From contig NZ_AYKH01000023.1 in the NCBI RefSeq assembly GCF_003788635.1, forward strand, positions 150,677 to 214,676: a stretch of DNA of 64,000 bases. Reading direction: 5' to 3'. The notes beneath the pieces are model-generated. The model did no database searches. It was not told where the DNA came from and saw nothing but the letters and a program-made list of their open reading frames with translations. Shown here in pieces: positions 1 through 9,029 of the stretch. The stretch comes from Salinisphaera orenii subsp. orenii MK-B5. Lineage in GTDB: Bacteria > Pseudomonadota > Gammaproteobacteria > Nevskiales > Salinisphaeraceae. Position numbers and translations under genes: made by a program. Every line of letters begins with the position of its first letter. Positions within the stretch are counted from its first letter, which is position 1.

Positions 1-1
1 A

Positions 2-115
2 ACGGCGGCGGTGGCCGCGGCGGCCTTCATCCTCGGCTGCCAGTATCTGGCACTGCGCCGGGCGCGGCTGCAGCACGCGCGCGCCTGGGGCGCTGCGGCT
101 GCCTCTCGCCGGTAG
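2..115 (+). CDS. C-terminal end of an unidentified protein (partial)
   Basis: An open frame enters from the left edge and stops with TAG at 113-115, giving 37 residues. It begins with an Ala-rich hydrophobic stretch that could be a last membrane helix, followed by an Arg-rich tail, a common layout for an inner-membrane protein ending in the cytoplasm. Too little is present to name a family. It converges on the minus-strand gene ending at 154. Coding status rests only on the open frame and its hydrophobic then basic composition. Confidence 0.4.
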   Translation, partial: TAAVAAAAFILGCQYLALRRARLQHARAWGAAAASRR

Positions 116-153
116 GACTCGTTCACGACCGGCAGTCCGTCCGACGCGGCGCC

Positions 154-420
154 TCAGTGACCCCGCGCCCGCGCGTGCTTGATCGACAGCACCACCGCGC
201 CCGGCAGATGCACCGCACCGAAGCCGGCGAAGAACGCGGCGAGTCCGTCAGAGCCGGCCGGGTCGATGCGTGCATAGAACGCACACACGCCGCCGAAAAA
301 CAGGCCCGGCCCGATGAGCAGTGCGTGCGTGGTCATCGGGTACCGGGTGTGCCGGCGAACCAGATAGTGCGCCCAGATGAACGGCAGGAGTGCCATCAGG
401 ACGATCAGCGTTTCGAGCAT
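154..420 (-). CDS. Small inner-membrane protein, last gene of metal efflux operon
   Basis: This 88-residue protein is mostly hydrophobic, with about three membrane segments (near residues 3-18, 30-48 and 60-78) and a short basic, His-containing tail. ATG at 420 is preferred over an in-frame TTG nine bases upstream because a GAGG lies about ten bases before the ATG. It follows the CzcA-like gene by about 130 bases on the same strand, so it may be part of that operon, but I do not recognise the family. A membrane-bound accessory role is only a guess from position. Confidence 0.55.
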   Translation of the reverse strand: MLETLIVLMALLPFIWAHYLVRRHTRYPMTTHALLIGPGLFFGGVCAFYARIDPAGSDGLAAFFAGFGAVHLPGAVVLSIKHARARGH

Positions 421-552
421 GGTGACCAAGCCTCGCGGGCTCCAGGTGTTCGGAACTAGGATCTGTTGCCTGTTCCCTGGAAAGACAAGGCCGGGACCGC
501 GGCCGGTGACGCGAGTGCGCGCCGTAGCGGCCGACTCTACGCCGATGCATCG

Positions 553-3500
553 TCATGACGTTTCTCCCGCCGGGTGAGCGAACCAGCGATAGACGCTCGG
601 CAGCACCAGCAGCGTAAGCAGCGTCGAGGTCACCAGCCCGCCGATGACCACTGCGGCCAGCGGACGCTGCACGTTCGAGCCGATGCCGTCGGCCAGCAAC
701 AGCGGGATGAGCCCGAGTATGGCGGTGAGCGCGGTCATCAAGACCGGACGCAGACGATGTTCGGCGCCGGTGCGCACGGCCGCGTCCATGGCCATGCCCT
801 GCTCTCGCAGCTGGTTGATATAGGCCACCAGCACCACGCCGTTCTGAACCGCCACGCCGAACACGGCGATGAAGCCCACCGCGGCGGGCACGGACAGATA
901 CAGCCCCGACAGCCAGAGCGTGAAGATGCCGCCGATCACCGCGAACGGCACGTTCAGGAATATCAGCGCGGCATAGCGCAGGCTCGCGAACGCGCTATAG
1001 AGCAGGATGAAGATCAGCCCAAGGGTGACCGGTACGACCAGATACAGCCGCTGCATCGCGCGTTGCTGATTCTCGAACTGACCGCCGAAGTCCACGAAAT
1101 AGCCGGCCGGCATGTCGACCTGCGTATCGATAGCGGCCCGCAGGTCCTCGACCACGCCGCCCATGTCGCGCCCGCGCACGTTCATCTGTACGTAGAGCCG
1201 CCGACTGGCGTTCGAGCGCGATATCTTCTTTGGCCCGGTATAGACCTCGATATCGGCCACCCGCGATAGCGGCACGAGCGCCCCGTCGGGCGTGCGCAAC
1301 GACAGGTCGCGCAGATCCGCCACGCGTTCACGCTGATCGGCCTGCAGGCGCATGAAGATATCGAAGCGACGCACACCGTCGAACACCTGGCCCACTGCCT
1401 CGCCGCCGATCCCGAGCGACACGGTCTGCAGCACCGCGTCGATGCTCAGCCCGTAGCGCGCCAGCGCCGCGCGATCCGGACGGATCACGACCTGCTGCTT
1501 GCCGCCCTGCTGCTGTACACGCACATCGACGGCACCTTCAGTGTTGCGTGCGAGCCCGGCGACCTTGCCGCCGAGCTCCGAGAGTCGGTCGAGATCGTCG
1601 CCGAAGATGCTGACCACGAGCTGGGCTTGTACGCCGGAGAGCAGTTCGTCGGTACGCAGCTGGATCGGCTGCGAGAAGTTGTTGGCCAGCCCCGGCACCG
1701 TCTCTGCGAGGCGCTGGCTCATCGCATTCTGCAGCCCTTCGTAGGAATAGCCGGACGTCCAGTTGGCGAGCGGTTTGAGGTTGACGGTGGTCGCGACGAC
1801 GTTCACCGGCTCCGGGTCGCCGCCCACCTCGGCCCGGCCCACGCGCGAATAGGCGCCGGTCACGTCTTCGAACTCGGTGACGGTGTTCTGGATGCGCTTG
1901 CCGTAGCCGATCGCCGAGTCGAGACTCGCCCCCGGCGGCAGGGTCGAGCGGACCATGAACGTGCCCTCGCGCAGCGTGGGCAGAAACTCCGTGCCGAGCT
2001 GTGGAAACGCGGCGAGGCTCGCCGCAAACAATGCGAGCGTCACGCCGAACACCACCGCCGGTGCGCGCAGCACGGCATCGCGCAACGGCCGATAGCCCGC
2101 CTTGAGCCAGGCCACCAGTCGCGGCTCGCGCACGATCTCGGCCCGCTTGAACGACAACAGCGCAAGTACGGGCACGAGTGTGAGCGAAAGCGCCAGTGCG
2201 CCGGCCAGCGCAAAGCTTATGGTATAGGCCATGGGCGAGAACAGCTTGCCCTCGGCGCCCTCGAGCGAGAACAACGGGATGAACACGATGATCACGATCG
2301 CCACCGCGAACACGATCGGCCGCCCCACTTCCTGTGCGGCCGCGCCGATACGCGCGGCCATCGGCCGGTCGTCCACGCTATCGCTTTCAAAATGCCGAAA
2401 GATGTTCTCGATCATCACCACCGAGCCGTCGACCATCATGCCGATGCCGATCGCCAGACCGCCCAGGCTCATGAGATTGGCCGATAGCCCGGCCGCGCGC
2501 ATGGCCACGAACGCGATCAATAGCGACAACGGCACGCTGGAAATTACGATCAGTGTGGAGCGCAGATTGCCGAGAAACAGATACAGCAGCACCAGTACCA
2601 GCACGGCGCCTATCGACAGCGCCTCGATCACCGTGCCGGTGGCCTTGTCGACGAGTTCGGCCTGCGAGTAATAGACCGAGGTCGTCATGCCATCGGGGAG
2701 AGAGTCGTTGATCTCGGCGAGCTTGGCGTTCACATCCTCGAGCACGCGCTGGGTGTCGGCGCCGATGAGCTTGAGCACATAGCCGCCGACCGACTCCTCG
2801 CCGTTGGCCAGCTCCGCGCCGCGCCGGATCGCACGCCCGTAGTCGACGCTCGCCACATCGCCGATGGTGACCGGGGTGCCGTCGGCAGTGGTTGCGACCC
2901 GCGTCTGACGCAGGTCTTCGAGCCCTGCGTCGCCGGGCGACACCCAGCCATAACCGCGGATGATCGCCTCTTCCCCGCCGCGTTCAATATAGGACGCGCC
3001 CACATTACGATTGTTGCGCTTGAGCGCGTCGCGCACGTCCGCGGGGGTGAGGCCGCGGGCGGTCAGCGCGGCCATGTCGAGCGCGACCTGGTACTGCTTT
3101 TCGAAGCCGCCGATCGAGAGCACGCCGGTCACGCCGTCGACCGTGCGCAGCTGCGGTTTGACGATCCAGTCCTGGGCGGTGCGCAGTTCGGTGAGCGAAT
3201 GATCGCCGCCCGGCTCGTTTTCCACCGAATACATCAGAATACGCCCGAGCCCGGTGGTCAGCGGGCCGAGCTGGGGTTCACCCAGGCCCTCGGGCATTTC
3301 GCGCCGGGCATCGGCCAAGCGCTCGTTGACCAGCCGGCGCGCGAAGTAGATATCGGTACCGTCCTCGAAATAGATATCCACCCGCGACAGGCCGAAGATC
3401 GAAGTCGACTGCACGCGTTCGAGCTGCGGCAGGCCGTACATGCTGATCTCGATCGGATAGGAGATCAGCGTCTCCACATCCACCGGCGACAGGCCGGGGC

Positions 3501-3657
3501 TGGCGGTATAGACCTGTACCAGCGGCGGTGTGGCGTCGGGAAACGCGTCCAGGGGCAAGGCTCGCCAGGACAGCACTCCGGCAACGGCGAGCGCGGCCAC
3601 GACCACGAGCACCATCAGCCGGTTCGCCATCGCCAGGCGAATCAGTCCATTGATCAT
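553..3657 (-). CDS. czcA: Heavy-metal efflux RND pump, CzcA/CusA family
   Basis: This 1034-residue protein is the inner-membrane, proton-driven pump of a tripartite metal exporter. It has the RND layout: an N-terminal helix, a large periplasmic loop, a helix bundle around residues 345-540, a second periplasmic loop and a C-terminal helix bundle. The transmembrane segment 4 motif has D410 and E417, which match the second Asp and the Glu of the CzcA proton relay. The position of the first Asp (six before D410) is Gly. Classical Zn/Co/Cd pumps carry Asp there, so the metal specificity is uncertain and could be monovalent or another divalent ion. It lies 14 bases after the CzcB-like gene in an I-C-B-A operon. 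Family assignment is firm; substrate is not. Confidence 0.92.
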   Translation of the reverse strand: MINGLIRLAMANRLMVLVVVAALAVAGVLSWRALPLDAFPDATPPLVQVYTASPGLSPVDVETLISYPIEISMYGLPQLERVQSTSIFGLSRVDIYFEDGTDIYFARRLVNERLADARREMPEGLGEPQLGPLTTGLGRILMYSVENEPGGDHSLTELRTAQDWIVKPQLRTVDGVTGVLSIGGFEKQYQVALDMAALTARGLTPADVRDALKRNNRNVGASYIERGGEEAIIRGYGWVSPGDAGLEDLRQTRVATTADGTPVTIGDVASVDYGRAIRRGAELANGEESVGGYVLKLIGADTQRVLEDVNAKLAEINDSLPDGMTTSVYYSQAELVDKATGTVIEALSIGAVLVLVLLYLFLGNLRSTLIVISSVPLSLLIAFVAMRAAGLSANLMSLGGLAIGIGMMVDGSVVMIENIFRHFESDSVDDRPMAARIGAAAQEVGRPIVFAVAIVIIVFIPLFSLEGAEGKLFSPMAYTISFALAGALALSLTLVPVLALLSFKRAEIVREPRLVAWLKAGYRPLRDAVLRAPAVVFGVTLALFAASLAAFPQLGTEFLPTLREGTFMVRSTLPPGASLDSAIGYGKRIQNTVTEFEDVTGAYSRVGRAEVGGDPEPVNVVATTVNLKPLANWTSGYSYEGLQNAMSQRLAETVPGLANNFSQPIQLRTDELLSGVQAQLVVSIFGDDLDRLSELGGKVAGLARNTEGAVDVRVQQQGGKQQVVIRPDRAALARYGLSIDAVLQTVSLGIGGEAVGQVFDGVRRFDIFMRLQADQRERVADLRDLSLRTPDGALVPLSRVADIEVYTGPKKISRSNASRRLYVQMNVRGRDMGGVVEDLRAAIDTQVDMPAGYFVDFGGQFENQQRAMQRLYLVVPVTLGLIFILLYSAFASLRYAALIFLNVPFAVIGGIFTLWLSGLYLSVPAAVGFIAVFGVAVQNGVVLVAYINQLREQGMAMDAAVRTGAEHRLRPVLMTALTAILGLIPLLLADGIGSNVQRPLAAVVIGGLVTSTLLTLLVLPSVYRWFAHPAGETS

Positions 3658-3671
3658 GGGAAACTCCGGGG

Positions 3672-4964
3672 TCAGTGGCTGTGAGCGGCGCTGCGACCAC
3701 CCGCGGTCAGTGCGGCCTTGAGATCGAAGGCGCCGGCCGTGACCAGCGCGTCGCCGGGCGACAGCCCCTGCGTGATCTCGACGGCACCGCCGCTCTCCGC
3801 GCCTGTGGTCACCGGGGTGAACACGAACGCGCCCGCGTGCTCGCCGGGTACGAAGACGCCCGCCCGCTTGCCGATCTGCTGCAGCGCATCGATCGGCACC
3901 AGCGCGTTGGCCGACGCGCTGTCGTTTGCCTGGCCGGTTTCGATCCGCGCGGTCGCGAACATGCCGGCCTTGAGACGGTCGTTCGGATTGTCGACCACGG
4001 CCCGTATGCGCACGCTGCGCGACTCGCGGTCGAGCTCGGGCGCGATCCAGTCAATACGGCCGGTGAACGTCTCGCCGGGCAACGGCCGCACGCCGAAACG
4101 CACAGTCTGGCCCACCGCGACTCTGGGCAGCGCCTGTTCCGCGGCTTCGATCATCAGCCACATGCGGCTGTTGTCGACGACATGGATCGGCGTTTCGTCC
4201 GGGCCGACCGTTTCGCCGGCGACCAGATCGCGACGTGCGATCCGCCCGGCCCGCGGTGCCGTGAGGGCCAGACGCGACAACGGCGCGTCGCTGTCGTCGA
4301 CGATCGCATCGATCGCCGCGTCGTCCATTCCATACAATTTGAGCTCGGCACGCGCGGCCCGCCGTTCGGCTCTCGCCTGCCGATAATCGGCCCGCGATTC
4401 GGCCAGCGCCGACTCGCTCACGATCTGATCCTGAGCCAGGCGGCGATCGCGCTCGTAGGCGGCCGCGCGGGTGCGATAGCGGGCCGCTGCGGTGAGATAC
4501 GCCGCCTTGGCCTGACCCAGCTCGACGCTGTCGAGCACCGCCAGCACATCGCCCGCGGCCACCGTATCGCCGAGATCGGCCTCGACCGTGCGTACCTTGG
4601 CCCGCAGCCGCGGGCCGACGCGCGCCACCCGGTCGGCGTCGAAGCGCAACGTTGCGGGCGCGGTGACCACGGCCTCGGCGCTGCCCGCACGAGCCGTGCC
4701 GATCTGCAGATCGAGCGCGGCGCGTTGGTCGGCGTCAAGCTCGACGCGATCGGGCGTTTCGCCGTGGCCTTCGTGCGCGCCGTGAGCGCTCCCGTCCTTG
4801 CCCCGGACGTGGCCAGGCGACGCGCTGTCCTGGCTCGGCTCATCGTGTGTGGGCGACGGCGCCTCGGGCGCGGCATCGCTGCCGCAGCCGGTCAGCCCGA
4901 TCGCCACGCTGCAGGCGACCAGCAGCACGCGCCATGGCGTCGCTCGTGGATAACGCCTATTCAT
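3672..4964 (-). CDS. czcB: Periplasmic membrane-fusion protein of metal efflux, CzcB family
   Basis: This 430-residue adaptor links the RND pump to the outer-membrane channel. The N-terminus is a lipoprotein-type signal (hydrophobic run ending LTGC). A His/Asp-rich linker around residues 35-75 is likely a metal-binding segment. Lipoyl-like and coiled-coil hairpin regions follow, and the tail is His-rich (ending AHSH). ATG at 4964 is chosen because it starts just before the signal peptide and overlaps the czcC stop by eight bases, typical of translational coupling; a longer upstream frame reads back into czcC. Copper or divalent-cation specificity cannot be decided from this gene alone. Confidence 0.88.
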   Translation of the reverse strand: MNRRYPRATPWRVLLVACSVAIGLTGCGSDAAPEAPSPTHDEPSQDSASPGHVRGKDGSAHGAHEGHGETPDRVELDADQRAALDLQIGTARAGSAEAVVTAPATLRFDADRVARVGPRLRAKVRTVEADLGDTVAAGDVLAVLDSVELGQAKAAYLTAAARYRTRAAAYERDRRLAQDQIVSESALAESRADYRQARAERRAARAELKLYGMDDAAIDAIVDDSDAPLSRLALTAPRAGRIARRDLVAGETVGPDETPIHVVDNSRMWLMIEAAEQALPRVAVGQTVRFGVRPLPGETFTGRIDWIAPELDRESRSVRIRAVVDNPNDRLKAGMFATARIETGQANDSASANALVPIDALQQIGKRAGVFVPGEHAGAFVFTPVTTGAESGGAVEITQGLSPGDALVTAGAFDLKAALTAGGRSAAHSH

Positions 4965-6258
4965 CGTCGTTCTCCCCGGTCGCCATGACCACAAGCCCGC
5001 CGGTGGCACGCTCCAGATCGGTGCCGGCGGCGATCAGCGCGTTGAGCGCGTCGAGATAGTCGCGGCGCACGTCGATGAGGTTGTTCTGTGCCGAGGTGAT
5101 GGCCGGCGCGCCGACCTTGCCCGCGGCGAACGAGCGCCGGGTCAGTTCGAGCGTCTGTTCCGCAGCCTCGAGCACCGCGCTGCCGAGGGCGTCGGCGCTT
5201 TCGCGGGCGCCCCGATACGCGCTGATGCCCGACAGCACCTGCAGGCGCACCTCGCGCTGCAGCGTGTCCTGATCGAGCCGGGCGGCAGCGAGCTCGGCCG
5301 AGGCGATCTCGCGATCGCCGGCGTGGCGATCCAGCAGCGGCAACTCGAAGCCGACGCCGCCGCCGGTGATGTCGGCGCCGCCGTCACCGCGGCCGCCGGC
5401 CTCCTCGCGATAGAAGCCGAACACGGTCAGATTGGGCACGAGTCGACGACGCGCGAGCGACAGCTGCTCGCCGGCGGCCGCGACCCGCGCGGCTGCGGCA
5501 TCCAGATCGCCGCGACGCCTGATAGCACGGGCCAGCAGCGTGTCGCGATCGGGCAGCGTGAGGTCCTCGAAGCCGATATCCCCGGCGATCGCCAAACGTC
5601 TTGACGGATCGATCGCCAGTCGGTCCTTGAGCTGCAGCCGGGCCCGAGTCGCCTGATCGCGGGCTTCGGCGAGCAGGGCCCGGGCGCGCTGGTGGCCGAT
5701 GTCGGCGGCATTGGTCTCGATCCGGGTGCCGGCGCCGGCCTCGAGCCGTTTGCGGGCATAGGCGCTCAGCCGTCGGTTGACGTCGACCACACGCTCGGCG
5801 GTGGCGACCGCTTCTTCAGCGACCAGTACCGAGAGAAACGCGGCCCGCGTGCGCGCCCGGACGCTGGCGACCAGAAAATCGTAGTCGCCGCGGGCCGCCT
5901 CGAGCGTGTCGCGCGCGGCACGCTCGCGCAGCCCGCCCTGGCCCGCGATCCAGAATTCCTGGCTGATGCGGATGCCGATGTCGGTGCTCGATCGCTGCGG
6001 CTGCCGCCGACGACCGGCCTCGAGCTCCAGGCGCGGATTGGACGGTACGGGTACATCGGCGTCCGTGACTTCGCCGCTGCGGCGTTCGATACGGATGCGG
6101 GCGGCCCGCACCGCGGGATTGTACTGCTGCGCCCACTCGAGCGCGTCGTCCAGCCGGAGCGGCTGGGGTATCTGAGTGGCCGCGGGCGATGGACCGGCGG
6201 CCAAGAGCAGGCACACGGCGGCCAGCGCCGCCGCCTGCTGGCGTGCATGAATACGCAT
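4957..6258 (-). CDS. czcC: Outer-membrane channel of metal efflux, CzcC/TolC family
   Basis: This 433-residue TolC-like protein has a clear Sec signal (basic start, hydrophobic core, AAGPSPAA cleavage region near residue 27). It then has two similar halves rich in Ala, Arg and Glu predicted to form long coiled-coil helices, as in outer-membrane efflux proteins of the CzcC type. It is the second gene of the operon, 56 bases after the small His-rich gene, and overlaps czcB. Together the three proteins would form a channel from the cytoplasm or periplasm to outside. Confidence 0.88.
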   Translation of the reverse strand: MRIHARQQAAALAAVCLLLAAGPSPAATQIPQPLRLDDALEWAQQYNPAVRAARIRIERRSGEVTDADVPVPSNPRLELEAGRRRQPQRSSTDIGIRISQEFWIAGQGGLRERAARDTLEAARGDYDFLVASVRARTRAAFLSVLVAEEAVATAERVVDVNRRLSAYARKRLEAGAGTRIETNAADIGHQRARALLAEARDQATRARLQLKDRLAIDPSRRLAIAGDIGFEDLTLPDRDTLLARAIRRRGDLDAAAARVAAAGEQLSLARRRLVPNLTVFGFYREEAGGRGDGGADITGGGVGFELPLLDRHAGDREIASAELAAARLDQDTLQREVRLQVLSGISAYRGARESADALGSAVLEAAEQTLELTRRSFAAGKVGAPAITSAQNNLIDVRRDYLDALNALIAAGTDLERATGGLVVMATGENDDE

Positions 6259-6314
6259 GCTGAATCCTCAACGCTTGATGACAGGCCGCCCGACGGGCGG
6301 CAGCGGAGATGGAT

Positions 6315-6662
6315 TCAGGCGATGGGCGGATCGATCAGCGGGGCGTGGATGACGCTCTCGTAGCGCGTGCCGCGGGCATCGTCGTGCGCTGCGGCCGCGT
6401 CCGTGGCGAGCACGGCGTGGCAGGCGTGCAGGCCGACGAGATGGGCACTGGCGTGGCCGCAGTGGTCGCCGTGCTCGATCTCATCCGCGTCGGCAGAAGA
6501 GGCGGCGGCGGACGCCCCGTCGAGCGCGGTGGTCTCCACGTGGGCGCCGCCATCGGCCGCCGGCCAGTCCACGTGGCTGGCCCAGGCCTGGGCGCTGAAG
6601 GCCACGACTGCGATTAGCAGCGCGCTGATGAGCTTCAGCAGTGGCGGTCGGCCGGTGATCAT
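6315..6662 (-). CDS. His-rich periplasmic metal-binding protein, CzcI/CopL-like
   Basis: This 115-residue protein opens with a signal peptide (hydrophobic residues about 9-27 ending AWAS). The mature part has many His and acidic residues, including a cluster of His and one Cys near residues 64-79, suggesting metal binding in the periplasm. It is the promoter-proximal gene of the efflux operon, the position held by CzcI in Cupriavidus and by similar small His-rich proteins elsewhere. Sequence similarity to a named family is not certain. It is divergent from the Calvin-cycle tkt gene. Confidence 0.65.
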   Translation of the reverse strand: MITGRPPLLKLISALLIAVVAFSAQAWASHVDWPAADGGAHVETTALDGASAAASSADADEIEHGDHCGHASAHLVGLHACHAVLATDAAAAHDDARGTRYESVIHAPLIDPPIA

Positions 6663-6774
6663 TGAGTCAATTTAGCACACGCCGCGCGTACCCGCCCAAC
6701 GAAAACGCGCTTATGGGCGGCTTCGAACGCGCGTCGTACGGTCGCGAAATCAGTATCGGGGCAACGGCCAATCA

Positions 6775-6826
6775 ATAATTTTATATTATTCTTATCCCAA
6801 TAAAGATTTATTTTTACTTATCAAAA
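6775..6826 (+). promoter_or_regulatory. AT-rich CbbR-like control element upstream of tkt
   Basis: The region between the efflux operon and tkt is GC-rich except for a sharply AT-rich block. It contains TTCTTATCC at 6789-6797, which with AATAA at 6799-6803 forms a TTAT-N4-ATAA inverted repeat, and ATTTATTTTTACTTATCAA at 6806-6824. The last element matches 17 of 19 bases of a block upstream of cbbL (12035-12053). LysR-type CbbR proteins bind TTA/TAA-type AT-rich repeats, so a CbbR site about 95-130 bases before the tkt start is the best reading. Start-site and -35/-10 positions are not assigned. Confidence 0.55.
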
Positions 6827-6919
6827 TGCTCGTCCATATTGAAGTCAAATCGCGGCCGACAGAGCCGCAGCCGCGCGTCATGTTCCGTGACCAGGCGCGA
6901 AGGCAGCGAGGAGATCGAT

Positions 6920-8986
6920 ATGGAAGCGACCGAAGCCCAGGCCGGGCGTGCCGGCACCGATACGGCATCGTATCCGAGCCGCCGGAGTCTGGCGAACGCC
7001 ATCCGCATTCTGGCCATGGACGCCGTCGAGGCTGCCAACTCCGGGCATCCGGGCATGCCGATGGGCATGGCCGATATCGCGGAGGTGCTGGTCAACGATT
7101 ATCTTCGATTCAATCCCGCGAATCCGCACTGGGTCGACCGCGACCGGCTGATCGTGTCGAACGGGCACGGCTGCATGCTGCAGTACGCGCTGCTGCACCT
7201 GACCGGCTACGATCTGCCGCTGGACGAGATCCGCAACTTCCGGCAGCTGCATTCGGCGACTCCGGGGCATCCGGAGTACGGCCTGACCCCCGGCGTGGAA
7301 ACCACCACCGGCCCGCTCGGCCAGGGGCTGGCGAACGCGGTCGGCTTCGCCCTGGCCGAGGCCGCGCTCGCCGCGGAGTTCAACCGTGACGACGGCGCCA
7401 TCGTCGATCACTGGACCTGGTGCTTCGCCGGCGACGGCTGCCTCATGGAGGGCATTTCGCACGAGGCCTGCTCGCTGGCCGGCCATCTCGGCCTGGGCAA
7501 GCTGGTCGTGTTCTATGACGACAACGGCATCTCGATCGACGGCGAGGTCGCCGGCTGGTTCTCGGACGATACGCCGGCACGGTTCGAGGCCTACGGCTGG
7601 CAGGTGGTGCGCGATGTCGACGGCCACGACGCCGACGCGATCGTCGCCGCGATCGAGACCGCACGGGGCGACACCACGCGCCCCACCCTGATCTGCTGCC
7701 GCACGGTCATCGGCTGGGGGGCGCCCAACAAGCAGGGGACGGAGGGGGTCCACGGCGCCGCCCTCGGCGCGGCCGAGGTCGCCGCGGCGCGCGCCCGGCT
7801 CGAATGGTCCGACGACACGCCGTTCGCCATCCCGACGGCGATCTACGACGCCTGGGACCATCGCGCCCGCGGCACCGCGGTCGAGACGACCTGGCGCGAG
7901 CGGTACGAACGCTACGCCCACGCGCATCCGGAACTGGCGAGCGAGTTCACCCGGCGCCAGGAGGGTGCTCTGCCGGAGGATTGGCACAAGCATCTGATGC
8001 GGCACCTGCACCACGTGCAGGCCGAGGCCGGTAGCGACACCGCGAGCCGCAAGTCGTCCAAGGCGATGATCGAGTTCTTCGCCCCGCGTCTGCCGGAACT
8101 GTTCGGCGGCTCGGCCGACCTGTCCGGTTCGAACGGGACCGACTGGGGCGGGCACGTCGTCATTGGTGCGCCGGCGTACCGCGGCAACTACCTGCACTAC
8201 GGCGTGCGCGAATTCGCCATGACCGCCATGGCCAACGGCCTGGCCCTGCACGGCGGCTATATCCCCTTCACGGCGACCTTCCTGACGTTTTCCGACTATG
8301 CCCGCAACGCGGTACGCATGGCCGCGCTCATGGGCGTGCGCCAGATTCTGATCTACACCCACGACTCGATCGGTCTCGGCGAGGATGGCCCCACGCATCA
8401 ATCGGTCGAGCATGTGTCCAGCCTGCGGCTGATCCCGAACCTCAACGTGTGGCGACCGGCCGACGACGTCGAGACGATCGCGGCCTGGACCGCCGCCATC
8501 GAGCGCGCCGACGGGCCAAGCGCGCTGGCCCTCTCGCGCCAGGACCTGCCGCATCTGGATCGCGACGTACCCACGGCGGAGAACATCTTCCGCGGCGGTT
8601 ACGTCATCCACGAGCCGGCCGGCGAACCGGAGGCCCTGATCATTGCCACCGGCTCGGAGGTCGCGCCCGCCATCGCGGCGGCGGGCGACCTGGCCGCACG
8701 CGGTCGCGCCGTGCGCGTGGTTTCCATGCCCTGTCTCGACGTCTTCGAAACACAGGATGCCGCCTATCGCGCCTTGGTGCTGCCCGACCGCATCCGGGTA
8801 CGGGTCGCGGTCGAGGCCGGCGTCAGCGCGCTCTGGCGACACTACGTCGGTCCGTACGGTCGCGTGCTCGGCATCGACCGGTTCGGCGAATCGGCCCCGG
8901 GCCCGGAGCTCTACCGGCACTTCGGCCTGACCCGCGCCGACATCCGCAGCGCGGTCGAAGCGCTGCTCGAATCCGAAACCGCATAA
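6920..8986 (+). CDS. tkt: Transketolase
   Basis: This 688-residue thiamine diphosphate enzyme transfers two-carbon units between sugar phosphates and regenerates pentose phosphates in the Calvin cycle. Typical motifs are visible: the GHP motif and SNGHG segment near the start, GPLGQG, the GDGCLMEG cofactor-binding segment, and the pyrimidine-binding domain with HDSIGLGEDGPTHQ. ATG at 6920 is chosen because AGGAG lies six to seven bases upstream; an upstream in-frame ATG at 6839 lacks a good site and lies next to the putative CbbR element. It is the first gene of a tkt-aldolase-phosphoribulokinase unit. Confidence 0.95.
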   Translation: MEATEAQAGRAGTDTASYPSRRSLANAIRILAMDAVEAANSGHPGMPMGMADIAEVLVNDYLRFNPANPHWVDRDRLIVSNGHGCMLQYALLHLTGYDLPLDEIRNFRQLHSATPGHPEYGLTPGVETTTGPLGQGLANAVGFALAEAALAAEFNRDDGAIVDHWTWCFAGDGCLMEGISHEACSLAGHLGLGKLVVFYDDNGISIDGEVAGWFSDDTPARFEAYGWQVVRDVDGHDADAIVAAIETARGDTTRPTLICCRTVIGWGAPNKQGTEGVHGAALGAAEVAAARARLEWSDDTPFAIPTAIYDAWDHRARGTAVETTWRERYERYAHAHPELASEFTRRQEGALPEDWHKHLMRHLHHVQAEAGSDTASRKSSKAMIEFFAPRLPELFGGSADLSGSNGTDWGGHVVIGAPAYRGNYLHYGVREFAMTAMANGLALHGGYIPFTATFLTFSDYARNAVRMAALMGVRQILIYTHDSIGLGEDGPTHQSVEHVSSLRLIPNLNVWRPADDVETIAAWTAAIERADGPSALALSRQDLPHLDRDVPTAENIFRGGYVIHEPAGEPEALIIATGSEVAPAIAAAGDLAARGRAVRVVSMPCLDVFETQDAAYRALVLPDRIRVRVAVEAGVSALWRHYVGPYGRVLGIDRFGESAPGPELYRHFGLTRADIRSAVEALLESETA

Positions 8987-9029
8987 CAGAACACCAACGC
9001 ATTCGCTCATCGCGAACAGGAGGAGCCGC

